NCBI RefSeq assembly: GCF_000499385.1
Contig: NW_013651717.1
Coordinates: 41,659 to 105,658 of the forward strand
DNA: 64,000 bases
Direction of reading: 5' to 3'
From: Eimeria necatrix
Lineage: Eukaryota > Apicomplexa > Conoidasida > Eucoccidiorida > Eimeriidae
The notes below the pieces were generated by a model. The model did no database searches. It saw only the letters and a program-made list of their open reading frames with translations, and was not told where the DNA came from. Each line of letters begins with the position of its first letter. Position 1 is the stretch's first letter. Below, one piece after another: positions 36,476 to 48,540 of the stretch. The position numbers and the translations under genes were made by a program.

Positions 36476-36577
36476 TAACTTAGTGTTCTTGCATGCGTGG
36501 CAGCAGTGAAACAAACTTAGCTAAGTTAATATCAAAACAAAAAGCTGAGTTTGTTTTTAATAAGTTAAGTTCGTTTA

Positions 36578-36744
36578 CTAGTTGATCAGCGGCCCCTCCA
36601 TGGCGGCGTCGAAGGAGTAGGCGTGGGTCACTCCCTCTAAGTCGACGAAGGCGGAGAGGTCATCGTGGGAAAAGGCCAGCGCTCGCGCGGGCCTGGACTG
36701 CAGCAACTCTTGCAGCAGTTCCTTCGGAACTTGCTGCTTGTTTT

Positions 36745-36790
<46 letters not shown>

Positions 36791-38362
36791 GCCACTGCGC
36801 TGCCGCAGACGGTCTGAGGCTTCGCGCAGCAGCAGACACCGCTGCGTCTCCAGCGAAAGTCCAAACGCCTGCGGGCACTTTTCTATGCCTTAAAAAGCGC
36901 ATGCAAAAAGCAGCAGAAGTGGCTTTCAAGTTCAGCTTTCGCAGCAGCTGTTCTGCGCCATATTTTATATTTGAAATGAATCTAAGGAAAAGGCATTATT
37001 ATTAAAGTATTATTAAAACAGCAGAAGCAGTTTCGAGAAAGCTTGGAAACCCTTTTAAGCCTCCAGAATCATTCAGAACTCTGCAGAGTTTGGCAAATAG
37101 CCAGCAGGACTTGTCCTGCATTTTATTAGTTAGGTGCATGCATGCACAGGGAGCGCAGCTGCCGCTGCTGCAGCTTCGCCTCAGCACCAACACTCAGCAC
37201 TGACAGCAGCAAAAGCAAATTAAATTGAAATAAAATTAATTAATTAAAGCAGCTGTTACCGAGACACGCGAGCCAGTCGTGTTCGTAGGCCGCTATGGCG
37301 CTCGGGGCGCCCCGTCCACTGCCCAGATCGCAGAAAACACTGAAGTGATCAGCTCCATATTGTTTGGCAAAGGCCACCACCTGCAGGTCACAACGCTGTA
37401 CGTACACCTCACGCAGGTGTACGTACACCTCAGGTCACAACGGTGTACGTACACCTCACGCAGGTGTACGTACACCTCAAGAAAGCGGGCGGAAGCGCGT
37501 GGAAGCAGCAGTTTCGCTTCGTTTCACTTTGTTTTTTTTGCAACTGGTAGGAGCGGCAAAGGCCCACTTGTTTGATGAAGCTTTCGATCATTTCGCCGTA
37601 CATTCCCGCAGTGGAAGTGGCAATCTGCGCAGTGTGGCCTCTGTACAGAAACGCCGTGGGCTTGGCCGCGTAGCCCGGGTCCACTGCGCGGGCTTCAGCA
37701 GCAAGAGCAGCAGCAGAGGCCAGCGCGGCCTCCGCCATATCTCGAGCAGCTTTTTGAAACTCTGCTGCTGTTGGCTTTTCGTCTTCAAGTCCGAAGGGGG
37801 TTTGCTGCCGCCGCTGAGTCAAGCAGCAGAAACACACAGAGTCTTCAGCAGCAAAGCAGCAGCAGCAGGACTTTGCAGCAGTTCTCGAGCAGCAGCAGCG
37901 CAGCAGCAGCAGGACTCTGCAGCAGTTCTCGAGCAGCAGCAGCGCAGCAGCAGCAGGACTCTGCAGCAGTTCTCGAGCAGCAGCAGCGCAGCAGCAGGCT
38001 GCAGGGAAGCAGAGGCTCACTGCTGCGCTGCGGGGGCTGTGCTGCAGCTGCTGCAGCTGCTGCAGCTGCTGCAGCTGCTGCAGCCCCGAAGACACGTAGG
38101 GCCCGCAGCAGCAGGCAGCAGACCGCCGCCGCCGCTGCACTGCAGCAGAACCCGCGCTGCTCTGCTGCCGCAGCGGCTCTGGCTGGGAAAGCGGGAAAGA
38201 AATGGCCTCATCTCCGGGGCTGCAGCAGCGGGGGGCAGCAGCAGCAGCAGGCAGCTGCTGCTCCCAAGGCCCCTCAGGCTGCACAGGCGGGCCTGCGCAG
38301 CCTGCTGCAGCAGCAGCAGCAGCAGCAGCTGCAGCAGCGGGGGGCAGCGGGAAGGCGCTCAT
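36578..38362 (-). CDS. SAM-dependent methyltransferase, DOT1-like
   Basis: Three exons are supported: one ending at 37568 (donor CAA|GTGGGC), then 37380-37260, then 36888-36578. Joined, they read YGEMIESFIKQ, VVAFAKQYGADHFSVF, then CDLGSGRGAPSAIA, WLACLG and IEKCPQAF. The DLGSGxG motif and the following acidic GIE are the cofactor-binding core of class I methyltransferases, and YGE upstream plus GIE downstream is the pattern of the DOT1 family, which methylates histone H3. The substrate here is inferred only from that resemblance. A poly-Ala insert encoded by CAG repeats interrupts the C-terminal exon before ENKQQVPKELLQ. The 5' end is uncertain: an ATG at 38362 opens the frame, but an acceptor CTTGACTCAG near 37812 before RRQQTPFGLEDEK suggests that the repeat-rich DNA upstream is at least partly intron. 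Confidence 0.6.
37395..37477. repeat. Cluster of GGTGTACGTACACC palindromes
   Basis: Three perfect copies (about 37415-37430, 37442-37455 and 37462-37477) and one imperfect copy (37395-37408) lie within 83 bp inside the methyltransferase intron, spaced 20-27 bp apart. Confidence 0.9.
37851..38106. repeat. CAG/CTG tracts with a duplicated block of about 48 bp
   Basis: A block containing GGACTCTGCAGCAGTTCTCGAGCAG is repeated three times, followed by CTGCAGCTG repeats. The tract lies in the uncertain 5' part of the methyltransferase gene. Confidence 0.85.
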
Positions 38363-39308
38363 CTGCTGCGAAGTGGGAAAACGGCCAAGTCCGCCGCTGC
38401 AGCAAACTTCCCGCGGGAAGCAGCGAGGCAGCGCCGCTGCTCAGGCCGGCATGGGGGAGCAGCGCAGCAAAAAGAGCAGCAGCAGCTCAGCAGCAAGCAG
38501 CAAAAAGGTGCAGCAGCAGCTCAGCAGCAGCAAAACTCCGGGGAAGAAGAACGCGCAGGACTAGAAGCCTCCCGTCGCCACAGAGCTGCTTCATGGCAAG
38601 TGTCGGTGCCGCCCCGAGGCCGGGAGACGCCCTTTTCAGCACTTTGTCGGCAATTAATGCTTTTAAATGCAAAATTAATGCAAAAAGACAAAACTTTCTG
38701 GAAAAATTGCGGAAAAATACACTGAGAGGGTCGAGACGCGGGGCTGGTTGTCGGGTTGTGTTGGGTGGTTTCGTCGGCCAGCCACCGGAGTTCCGCGGCT
38801 CGCTGCGGACTTTGGAAGTTTGTTTTAATTTAATTTCCAAAAAATTAATTAAAAAGAATCCGAGATGGCAATTAAATGCGGAAGACAACGCAGTTGGCCC
38901 GCCAAGCCACACAGCAGCCACGAGGGCGGCGCCCCGGCCCCGCCGCGCCGTGCACTCCGGCGCTACTGCACTTCAGGGGCTGCTAAATAGAAAAATAAAA
39001 AGCTTTTATTCAACATTTTATTTTTTGGTTTTATTTCGCGGGGTTAGCCGGCAAAATAAGATTAAAATGACAGACTGAACTCCCCGCGGTGACCCCGCGC
39101 AGCCCACTGCAAGCCCGCCACTAACTGCGTTCTACTTTCTCAGCAATTTGCCGTTTTTGCAGACAAAAGTGCAGTTTAAATCGGCAAAAAGTGGCATTTT
39201 AAGAACCTCTGGCTGAATTTGAGAAGCAAAAAGCAAAACGGCGACTCAAATGGACTTATTAAATGCCTTTGCGTCGTTTGAACGTCCAGTTCGCCGCAGC
39301 GCCCCCGC

Positions 39309-39346
<38 letters not shown>

Positions 39347-39488
39347 CGTTGCTGCTGCCGCCTGCTGCTGCGCAGCAGCTCTTTCGTTCCTTTCAACCCC
39401 CTCCCCCCTCCACCCCGTTTAAACTCCCCTAAATTAATTACAATTAATTAAAATTAGCAATAATTAATCATAATTAATTGCCTATTCC
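38363..39488. other. Spacer between the methyltransferase and RPS9 genes
   Basis: Contains short CAG tracts (near 38470-38530 and 39316-39370), an A/T-rich stretch and short frames on both strands. No gene was recognised. It should hold the methyltransferase promoter and the RPS9 3' UTR. Confidence 0.4.
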
Positions 39489-40689
39489 TCACTCCTCATC
39501 CCCGTCCTTGTCCTCCCCGCCCCGCAGCGCCTTTCTCTTAACGCGGCCCGGCCTCCCCCCCCCGTACGGCGATGTCAGTGAAAATTCGATGTATTTCTCA
39601 GAGTCCACGCGGACGAGAAAAGAAGGAATGTCGACGATTTGTTTTCCGACTCGAATGTGTCTTTGGCGGATGAGACACCGCGCGTGGTGTATAGACTTCG
39701 CAAGTCCCAACTTGAAAACGCGAGTCTGCAGCCGCCGCTCCAAAAACTTCTGCACTGTCAAACCCAACACGTAGTCCAGCTTCTGCTCGCCCTCGCTCAG
39801 CAGCCCCAGCCGCACCATCCGCCGCAGCAGCGCGGTCCCTGAGCGAACAGCAGCAAACCCACCCGCTGCTGCTGCTGCTGCTGCTGCTGTAGTAGTAGTA
39901 GTAGTAGCAGCAGGAGCAAGAGCAGCAGCAGGAGCAAGAGCAGCAGCAGGAACAGCAGCAGGAACAGCAGAGGACCAGCAGCAGCAGCAGGAATAGCAGC
40001 AGCAGCAGGAACAGCAGCAGCAGCAGCAGGAACAGCAGCAGCAGCAGCAGGAACAGCAGCAGCAGCAGCAGCAGCGGACCTTGGAAGATGCGTCGCGGGT
40101 CCTTTTCTTCGAGAGTGAGGAGCTCGCGAGCGGCCGAGCGGATCTTCGCGAGGGCGTACTGGACCCTCCAGACTTCGCGTTTGTTCTTGAGGCCATACTC
40201 GCCCAGGAGCCGGAGCTCCTGGTCCAAGCGCTCCTGCGCAGCCACACACTTCCGCAGCCCCTTTTCTTGTTTTTAATTAATTTTAATTATATTTTATTCT
40301 TTTCTGCCTTTTTTCCGACAAAAAAAACGCAAAAACTCGCAAGATCACCGAAAACCACGCAAGCACCGACGCAGCCGCCTCCCGCGAGCTGTCCAGACAC
40401 CCCGGCGGCGCGCCGCGCGGGAAGGAGAAACTGAAAGCCCCGGAGCTCCCTCTTCATTTAAATAAATTAAATTCGAAGAAAAACATAATTTTGAAATGCA
40501 AAATCGAAAAATAAACAGCAGCGGCAGCCCGAAGCCTCGCGCGCGCGCGAACTGCCCGCGGCTGCTGCTGCAGCCTGCCAGCCCGCGGGCCTTCTGTCTC
40601 AAGAAAGCAGCTCAAGAAACACTATTAGCAATTTTCAACTATTTGCAAATATTGGGAAGAATCCCGGGGCGGGTCCCCCACAGCGCCGC

Positions 40690-40728
<39 letters not shown>

Positions 40729-40808
40729 GGGAAGCAGCAACGCACCTTTTCGAAGGGGCGCTTGGGGTTGCGAGCCGTTTTGCTGTGGTTTCTGTAGCTC
40801 TTCGGCAT
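39489..40808 (-). CDS. RPS9: 40S ribosomal protein S9 (uS4)
   Basis: Three exons give a 188-residue protein, the normal length for eukaryotic uS4: 40808-40746 ([21 protein letters not shown]), 40233-40080 and 39838-39489. The body reads [87 protein letters not shown] and ends [14 protein letters not shown] plus a short acidic tail. This protein binds 18S rRNA near the mRNA entry channel of the small subunit. Both introns are loaded with CTG tracts, the coding exons with none. The second intron starts with the unusual donor G|GTCCGC and is 241 nt of mostly CTG and CTGTTC repeats read on the minus strand. All phases agree, so the gene appears intact. Confidence 0.97.
39841..40079. repeat. CAG repeat array filling RPS9 intron 2
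   Basis: Interrupted CAG, GGAACAG and TAG repeats run from near the acceptor to the donor of the intron with hardly any other sequence. Confidence 0.9.
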
Positions 40809-40918
40809 TTTGCAAACTTCGAAGAAAAGCCTCGAAAAGAGATGCCGCGAAGTTGGGGAAAGAGATCTGCCCTGCGAGCTTCCCCACGCGGGCTGCGCCG
40901 CAGCGCATGCGCCAAGCC

Positions 40919-40969
<51 letters not shown>

Positions 40970-41392
40970 CTGCTGCTGCGGGTCTTCTGCAGTCCTAGTT
41001 CTGCATTTTGCTGCAGCAGGGGATTTCTCGCGGCTTTCTGCGAAAGCTGCGGCCCCAGAGGCCCCCCAGAGCTGCATGCAGGCCTGCGGGCCGCAGCCAC
41101 TTCTAAAGAAATCAAACTTAGAGAAAAAAAACTTCAAATCTTTTTTTAATTCTCCAACTTTTCAGAAAGCTGCAGTCTTCTGCTGGAGGGCAGCAGCAGA
41201 GGCGGATCTGCAGGAAAAATGGGGCTTTCTGGGTCACTTTGAAGCCCCTTTTGAATGTTTTTGAATCTTTTTTAATTATTTTGATTATTTAAACACTTTT
41301 TTGCAAAAAAATTGACTTTTTTTCATCCAAAATGACACAAATGACAGTCGGCGGCGGCCGCAGAGTTGAATGCGCGGTGGTGGACACTCTGG

Positions 41393-41406
41393 GGTGTACG
41401 TACACC
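41393..41406. repeat. GGTGTACGTACACC palindrome
   Basis: Single perfect 14-bp copy in intergenic DNA; same element as the cluster at 37395-37477. Confidence 0.85.
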
Positions 41407-41804
41407 TGGTTACATGGACTTCACTCTTTTGCATTCCCGCTGGCTTTGGCTGCAGCTCATTTTTGTTATTTTTTCTTAATTAGTTTTATTTTGCAATTAA
41501 ATATTAAATGATTTATTTTAAAGACCTTTGGGGGGCTTTTTGTGGGCCCTTAGGGCCTCTTTTGCTGCCACTTGCTGAAAATTATAAGTCAATTAATTAA
41601 ATAAAGATTTAATTCTTTTTCTTTTTTTCACATTTATTTTTAACAAACTTCTGATTTATTCCTTTTGCAATTTTAAATCCAATTATAATCACCTGGAGCC
41701 TTGCCATTAGATTTGGCCCCCAAAGCAGCAGCAGCAGCTGCAGCGCGGGGAAGCAGCAGCAGCGCAGCAGCAGCAGCAGGGAGAAGCAGCAGCAGCAGCA
41801 GCAC

Positions 41805-41838
<34 letters not shown>

Positions 41839-42168
41839 ATGCGTCTTGAGAAGGCCCTGGGGCCCTCGCGAGCTGTCTGTACAGCAGAGCTGCTGCTGCT
41901 GGTGGGAATTATAAAATCCCAAAAAGACTTTTCTAACTTTAAAAGAGGCAGCAGAAAATAAAATTAAACACCAAATTAAATAGCAGCAGCAGCAGCAGCA
42001 AATCTGCAAGCAGCAGCAAATCTGCAGGCAGCAGCAAATCTGCAGGCAGCAGCAAAAGCCCAGGAAAAGCTTAAGACTTTTTGAGGCACTTTTCCAGAAA
42101 AGCTTTGCAGCTTTACAACTTCCACAAGTGTCAGTAAAGACATTCTGCATAATGCTAAGTCCTGCTGC

Positions 42169-42216
<48 letters not shown>

Positions 42217-42497
42217 CTTTGCCCGTGCGGAGTGAGCCCGGAGTGCTGCTGCTGGGCTTTTTGGGCCTCGTGGACCAATGGTCCACTTCGTTTATTTTTA
42301 ATGGACTTTTTAAATGGACTTCAGCCACAAAAAAGACCATTGGGGCCCCCAAAGAGACCTTTCTGGCTGCCCAGTGGTCTTTTCTCGTGGCCTCTGAGGT
42401 GGAGTTTATAATTCTCATTAAAACTTCAAAACAATTAAAATGGCGAAGCAAAACTGCTGCTTGGGGGCCCTGAAAGGCAGCTGCTGCTTGCTCTCAG

Positions 42498-42533
42498 GTG
42501 TATCTACAGCTCCTGCAGGAGCTGTAGATACAC
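42498..42533. repeat. Perfect 36-bp palindrome
   Basis: GTGTATCTACAGCTCCTG is followed directly by its exact reverse complement. There is no loop, so it could form a cruciform. Confidence 0.9.
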
Positions 42534-42983
42534 TTCTCTCGAAAGTCTTTTCAAAAGATTCATTTTTAGTTTTTTCGAAACAACTCAAAGCCCTGCTGCT
42601 CAAGACACTCTGTAGAAGCTGCAGAGACTTGCTGCAGCAAACTAAGCAGCGCAGCTGCAGCAAACTGCGTCTTGTGCAAATACAGATATAAGAGGCTCTT
42701 CACTGCGCGCCGGCCAGGGGCTCTGGCTGGGCCCAAGAAGCCTCAAATGAGTGAAATAGTTCAAAAAAGCAAAATAGTTCTCTTTTTTTCATCTTTTTTG
42801 ACTATTTATCTCCGTTTTTCCCCGAAGTTCGGCGCACTCCCCAGCGCACAAGCCCTCCGGGGCTCCAGGGGCGGCAGCGCCGCAGTTTTTGGCAGCAGCA
42901 GCTTTTTAGTTGAAGTGCTTTTCGAATTTGCGCAAAATTTGAAGTGATTGGAGCAAAGAAGTTCAGTGGTGAACTTCTGCGGC

Positions 42984-43012
42984 GCGGGGTGTCTGTACAC
43001 CCCAGACACCGC
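42984..43012. repeat. Short imperfect inverted repeat
   Basis: GCGGGGTGTCTG and CCCAGACACCGC flank the 5-base centre TACAC. The arms nearly match. Confidence 0.7.
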
Positions 43013-43651
43013 AACGTTGGCGCGTGCGCTCGGCAGTCTGCAGCGAGTCTTCTTGACTTTCCAAATGCAATTTGTGTTTGCTGCTGAATTAAATGGTATT
43101 TGTTTCCGTTTTTTGCTGCTGCTGCTGCAGCGGAGAAGCAGTCTGGCCACTTTGCTGCTGGTCGCCTCGGGCAGCCACGCCTCGCCTCCGCACCTCCCGA
43201 GGCACTCCGTGCTTCCAAAGTGCAGAAGAATGAATTTTGAAAACATTCAAATCTGCTCCGAAATGGATTAATGGAGCTTAAATTTGCGGTGTATGTACAG
43301 TTTCAGCAGCCAAAGGCCTGCAGCCACGCGCAGTGCTGATCGGCTTCCGTGCTCGGGGCTGTTCTCACTTTCGTTCTCGTTGCTTTTCGCCGTTCAACTC
43401 GAGAAAAAAGTCCTTTTAATGCTTCCTAAAACTGTTTTCGACAAATAGGACTTCAGCAACTCTTCGAATTCGCTTCCGAGCTCCAGCTTTCCCGCATGTC
43501 TGCAGCTCCCAGTGCGTCTTCCAGTTCTTCTTTTCCCTCCGCAGCCCCGGAGGAGCTGCAGAGCCACTGGACTCTTTGTTTGTCTCGGCGGTGACCAGTG
43601 GACCACTTGAAGGGCTCTGTGGCCCGCTGCTGCTGCGGCCAGCGCTGCGGC

Positions 43652-43689
<38 letters not shown>

Positions 43690-43866
43690 CGCCTTCCCCG
43701 CCTGCTGCCTCCTGCTGCGGGCTTCTTTGCTTCCAGTTGATGTGCACTTCCCCCTGGCCTTTTGGCGAGCAGCAGCAGCAGCTGTAGCCGCTGCAGCAGC
43801 CCCTGCAGCAGCAGCACCCGCAGCAGCAGCAGAGGCCCAGGAAGGATGAGTTGATCCGCCCTCGCG

Positions 43867-43898
<32 letters not shown>

Positions 43899-43987
43899 AG
43901 TTTGCTTCCCCCCGGGCACTTCATGGGGATTGGGGGGCCCCCATTTGCTGCAAATGAGCGCAGCGAGGCCCGAGCCCGCGGACTTGG

Positions 43988-44023
<36 letters not shown>

Positions 44024-44278
44024 AGGGGCCCCCCGGCGCAGCAGGGGCCCCCCAGGACCCTCAGGGGCCCCCCGAAACCCTCGAAAAGGCAGCAGCAACT
44101 CTTGCTGCTGCTGCTGCTTTTGCAATGGCAGCTTCTCCTTCTAAACCCATTACAGATGAACGCCATCCCCTGGTCTTTAGGGGGCCCCCCGACTTGGAAG
44201 AGGGTGGGGGGGGCCCCCCTGCTGCTGCTGAGGGGCCCCCCGAGGGGCCCCTGGGTCTTCCCTGGGCCGGCTGGAGGC

Positions 44279-44317
<39 letters not shown>

Positions 44318-44756
44318 CAGGAAGGCACGCCAAGGGGGCCCCCCGCCTTGCTGCTGCTCCCAGAAACGCCCACGCTGCAGCAGCAGACACGGGGGCCCCC
44401 CTGCCTGCTGCGCAGCAGCAGCAGCAGCAGCAGCAAATTGCAAATGGAGGACTAACTCGGATTTGGAGAGTTTGCGGCTTGGAGCCGAAGCCGGTTAGTC
44501 CCAGCTGCTGCTGCTGCTGCTGCTGCTGCTGCACTTGCTGCTGCTGCTGATCTGGGCGCGGCTGCTGCTGCAGTTACTCCTGCTGGAGCTGTAGCTGCTG
44601 CTGCTGCAGTTGCTGCTGATGATGGCGTAGCTGCTGCTGCTGCTGCTGCAGTTGCTGCTGATGATGGCGTAGCTGCTGCTGCTGCTGCTGCTGCAGCCAC
44701 AGTGGGTGATTGAGGGAATTCTGCAGAAATAGCTGGAGAGCCCCAGGCCTCAAGCC

Positions 44757-44813
44757 CTAAACCCTAAACCAGGGTTTAGGGTTTAGGGTTTAGGGTTTAG
44801 GGTTTCTATTTCG
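44757..44813. repeat. Head-to-head telomere-like repeats
   Basis: CCCTAAACCCTAAACC is followed at once by AGGGTTTAGGGTTTAGGG and further TTTAGGG units. Degenerate units continue to about 44912. Confidence 0.95.
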
Positions 44814-44892
44814 GCAGTTTGGGACTTCAGGTTTTTATCTATGTCCGATTTGGAGGGTTTAGGGTTTTATTTAGAGGGTTTAGGGTTTCTTT

Positions 44893-44928
44893 GTGAGTTT
44901 TAAGGGTTTCTTTGTGAGGGTTGAGGGC

Positions 44929-44974
<46 letters not shown>

Positions 44975-45138
44975 AGCTGGGCCCGCAGCAGCACCCGCGG
45001 GAAGACGTGCGCTTCACTGCTGCTGTTTTTTTGGTCTTTTTTGCTTTGGAGATTTTCGTCAACTTCGACTGTGGGGCCATCCCCTGCACTCTTTCGCAGT
45101 TGGCGAGCGAGTTTCGCCTCTCTCCCACCTGGCAAGGT

Positions 45139-45182
<44 letters not shown>

Positions 45183-45313
45183 GCAGCGCAGCAGCAGCGG
45201 CGGCGGCACGGCAGCAGCAGCTGCTGCCGATGCAGCGCGCGGGCCCGCGGAGGCGCCTAAAGGCTGCAGCAGCTCCCGGCCCCACAGAGGCGCATGCGTA
45301 GATAGGCAGCGAC

Positions 45314-45356
<43 letters not shown>

Positions 45357-45470
45357 GGCGCACGTAGAGAACCATTAGCTGGAGAGAGAGGCAGCAAGAA
45401 GCACTTGAGCAGCAAGCGAGCGCCTAGCTGCGCAGCCCTTGACTCTAGCCTGCTGCGAGATCACTGCTGC

Positions 45471-45518
<48 letters not shown>

Positions 45519-45679
45519 AGGCATGCTGGGGGCTTTGCCGTACGTGGGCCTCACGCTGGCCTCGCCCTTCGCCGGCCGCGTCTTTGCGCAGTGGTCTTCG
45601 AGGCGGGTGGTTGGCGTGTCAGTGCTGCTGAACGCGCTGGCCACTTTGCTGCTGGTGCTGACGGCGCTGCTGCAGCAGG

Positions 45680-45727
<48 letters not shown>

Positions 45728-45825
45728 GCGGCGGCGGCGGCGGGCTGGGGCCGGGCGCCGCTGCTGCTGCGGGCGCGTTGGAGCCGGCGGGTGCTGCGGG
45801 CGGCGGCGGCGCGGCGGACGCAGCC

Positions 45826-45868
<43 letters not shown>

Positions 45869-46081
45869 GCGCAGCAGCTTCGTTTTTTCGGCTGCCGTGC
45901 TTTGCTTTCGGAGACCTGACTGCTGCTGCGCTGCTGCTGCTCGCCAGCCGCTTCCTTGTTGGCTTAACTCAAACTCCTTTTGTCATTTATGCTCCCGTTT
46001 GGGTCGACGAATTCGCCCCTCCCAAAAAGGCCGCCCTCTGGATGGGACTCATGCAGGGCGCTGCAGTCGTCGGGGTCACTG

Positions 46082-46122
<41 letters not shown>

Positions 46123-46457
46123 GGCTGATGTGCTTGTTTCTGTTGCTGCTGCGGCTGCTGCTGCTGTGCTTGTTTCTGTTGCTGCTGCTGCTGTGCTTGT
46201 TTCTGTTGCTGCTGCGGCTGCTGCTGCTGCTGCTGTCCTTGTTTCTGTTGCTGCTGCGGCTGCTGCTGCTGTGCTTGTTTCTGTTGCTGCTGCTGCTGTG
46301 CTTGTTTCTGTTGCTGCTGCTGCGGCTGCTGCTGCTGTCCTTGTTTCTGTTGCTGCTGCAGCTGCTGCTGTTCTTGTTTCTGCTGGGGCGAAGGCTGCTC
46401 CTGCTGTTGCTGCTGCTGCTGCAGCGCGCGCCGCTGCTGCAGCCGCAGGCCGCGGGC

Positions 46458-46495
<38 letters not shown>

Positions 46496-46771
46496 CATAT
46501 TGGGAGTTTGCTTCTGCTGCTGCTTGCAGGTGGGCTACCTGACTGCGGGAGTCCTCTCTGTCTACTTGGGCTTCAGCTGGAGAGCAGCAATTTGTGTTCA
46601 AGTTTCATTTCTTTTTCTTTTATCAGTTTTAGTTTTTGCTTTTCCCAAACACTACGTGGACACTCCCTGGGGCCCCGGGGCCCTGGGGGCCCCTGCATGC
46701 GCCCCGGAGGGCAAAGTTGCTGCAGCAGTTGCTGCAGCAAAGGAGCCAGAGGCGGCGGACTGCGGGGCGCT

Positions 46772-46806
<35 letters not shown>

Positions 46807-46894
46807 TGCGGGATGCGCCTCTGGCGGCGGACTTCGGGGTGGAGCTGGGAGTTATGGGCAGCCCCGGCGGCCGCTGCAGCGCGCCTCTGCAGCC

Positions 46895-46930
<36 letters not shown>

Positions 46931-47163
46931 GCTGCAGCTGCTGCATGCAGAGGAAGACAAGGACTCTTCCCTGGCCAAGTCCCCAGCAGCAGCAACTCAC
47001 AGAAGAAGATCAGCAGAACCCTTAACCCCCACAACTTACAGCCCCGCCACAGGAGAGGGGGGCCCCCCTGAGGGGCCCCCCTCTGGCTGCAGCAGCGCAG
47101 CACAAATGAGCCAAAAGCGAGCTGCGCTGCATCTTTTGATGTAAGTGGAAGTTGTTTTCAAGT

Positions 47164-47194
<31 letters not shown>

Positions 47195-47248
47195 AGTGTT
47201 GCTGCGCATCTGTTTCGCGAGCTGCTGCTGCGGCAGCAGCGACTGCCT

Positions 47249-47285
<37 letters not shown>

Positions 47286-47337
47286 AGCGTCGCAGCGCGT
47301 GCGTTCCACGCAGCTGCTGCTGCACCGCTAGCGCTGC

Positions 47338-47372
<35 letters not shown>

Positions 47373-47421
47373 CTGGCGCACGCGGGCGTCCATCCCGCCT
47401 CTCCCGCCGCTCACCCGCCGC

Positions 47422-47464
<43 letters not shown>

Positions 47465-48173
47465 GCTGCTGCAGGACGCCGATGTACGTGTTTCCGGTGC
47501 TGACTCTGTGCGCGTTGCTGTTCGTGGTGACTGGCGTGCAGTTCTGGGGCACTGTGCTGTACGCCTCGCTGCTGCAGCTGAGTCCTGCTGCAGCAATGTT
47601 GACTTTTGCTGCTGTTGCTGCTTCCTCTCCCGTGGCTGGAGTCCTCATGGGGGGCCTCACTGTCGACAGAGTCGGCGGCTACAAAACCCCACAGCCCCGC
47701 ACCAAAACCCTCTACGCATGCACGGCCTACGCCGCTGCTGCTGTTGCTGCAGGTCAGTCCAGACCCTTTTCCAGGGGCCCCCAGGGGCCCCCAGGGGGCC
47801 CCCAAGGGGCCCCAAAGGGGCCCCAAAGGGGTCTCCAAGGGGCCCCAAAGGGGCCTCCAAGGGGCCTTAAAGGGGCCTCCAAGGGGCCCCGAAGGGGCCC
47901 TCAAGGGGCCCCAAAGGGGCCTCCAGGGGGCCCCCAAGGGGCCTCCAAGGGGCCCCCAGGGGGCCCCCAGGGGGCCCCTGGTGCCGTGGGGAGTTGGGTG
48001 TGGGGGAGTTGTGGTTGTTGCGTGTTTGTGTTTGCTGCTGCTGAGTAAATTATATTTTAAAAGATTTAAAGAAAGAATAAAAAGAAAGCCAAAAGCTTCA
48101 CTTTTGCGCAAGTGCAGCAACTCAGCAGCAGCAAACCGCTCCCCACGCCCCCCGCCGCCGCTGCTGCTGCTGC

Positions 48174-48222
<49 letters not shown>

Positions 48223-48509
48223 TGATGTTGTTGGTGTTCGTGTTGCTGCTGCTGCTGCGGCTGCTGCTGCTGCTGTCTGCTGTTGTTGGTGTTCGTGTTG
48301 CTGCTGCTGCTGCGGCTGCTGCTGCTGCTGCTGCTGCTGCTGCCTGCTGCTGTTGGTGTTGGTGCTGCTGCTGCTGATGCTGCCTGCTGTTGTTGGTGCT
48401 GCTAATGGTGCTGCTGGCTGCTCTCTGCTGCCTGTTGGTGTTGCTGTTGGTGCTGCTGCTGCTGTTGCCGCCTTCGCTGCTGGGTTTGCTGCGGCTGCGC
48501 CTGCTGCAG

Positions 48510-48540
<31 letters not shown>

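Larger units (their letters stand above)
40809..44892. other. Repeat-rich intergenic region without a confident gene
   Basis: The first part is the RPS9 promoter. CAG/CTG tracts occur at 40917-40975, 41730-41837, 41980-42060, 42157-42214, 43620-43700, 43870-43905, 43995-44024, 44281-44317 and 44505-44700. Two possible coding pieces were seen but not supported further: on the minus strand about 43530-43394 (GKLELGSEFEELLKSYLSKT), and on the plus strand from an ATG at 43954 (MSAARPEPADLES), which could be an N-terminal exon of the transporter downstream. GGGGCCCCC runs are common between 43,930 and 44,410. Confidence 0.35.

Noticed and set aside
39598..40245. Leu/Cys/Tyr/Ser-rich insert inside ribosomal protein S9
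   Set aside because: The flanking S9 halves are in different frames, and removal of a GT-AG intron gives an exact normal S9.
42802..43246. Minus-strand frames of about 140 residues
   Set aside because: Two overlapping frames are open at once, neither has a motif, and a palindrome lies inside; coding status unsupported.
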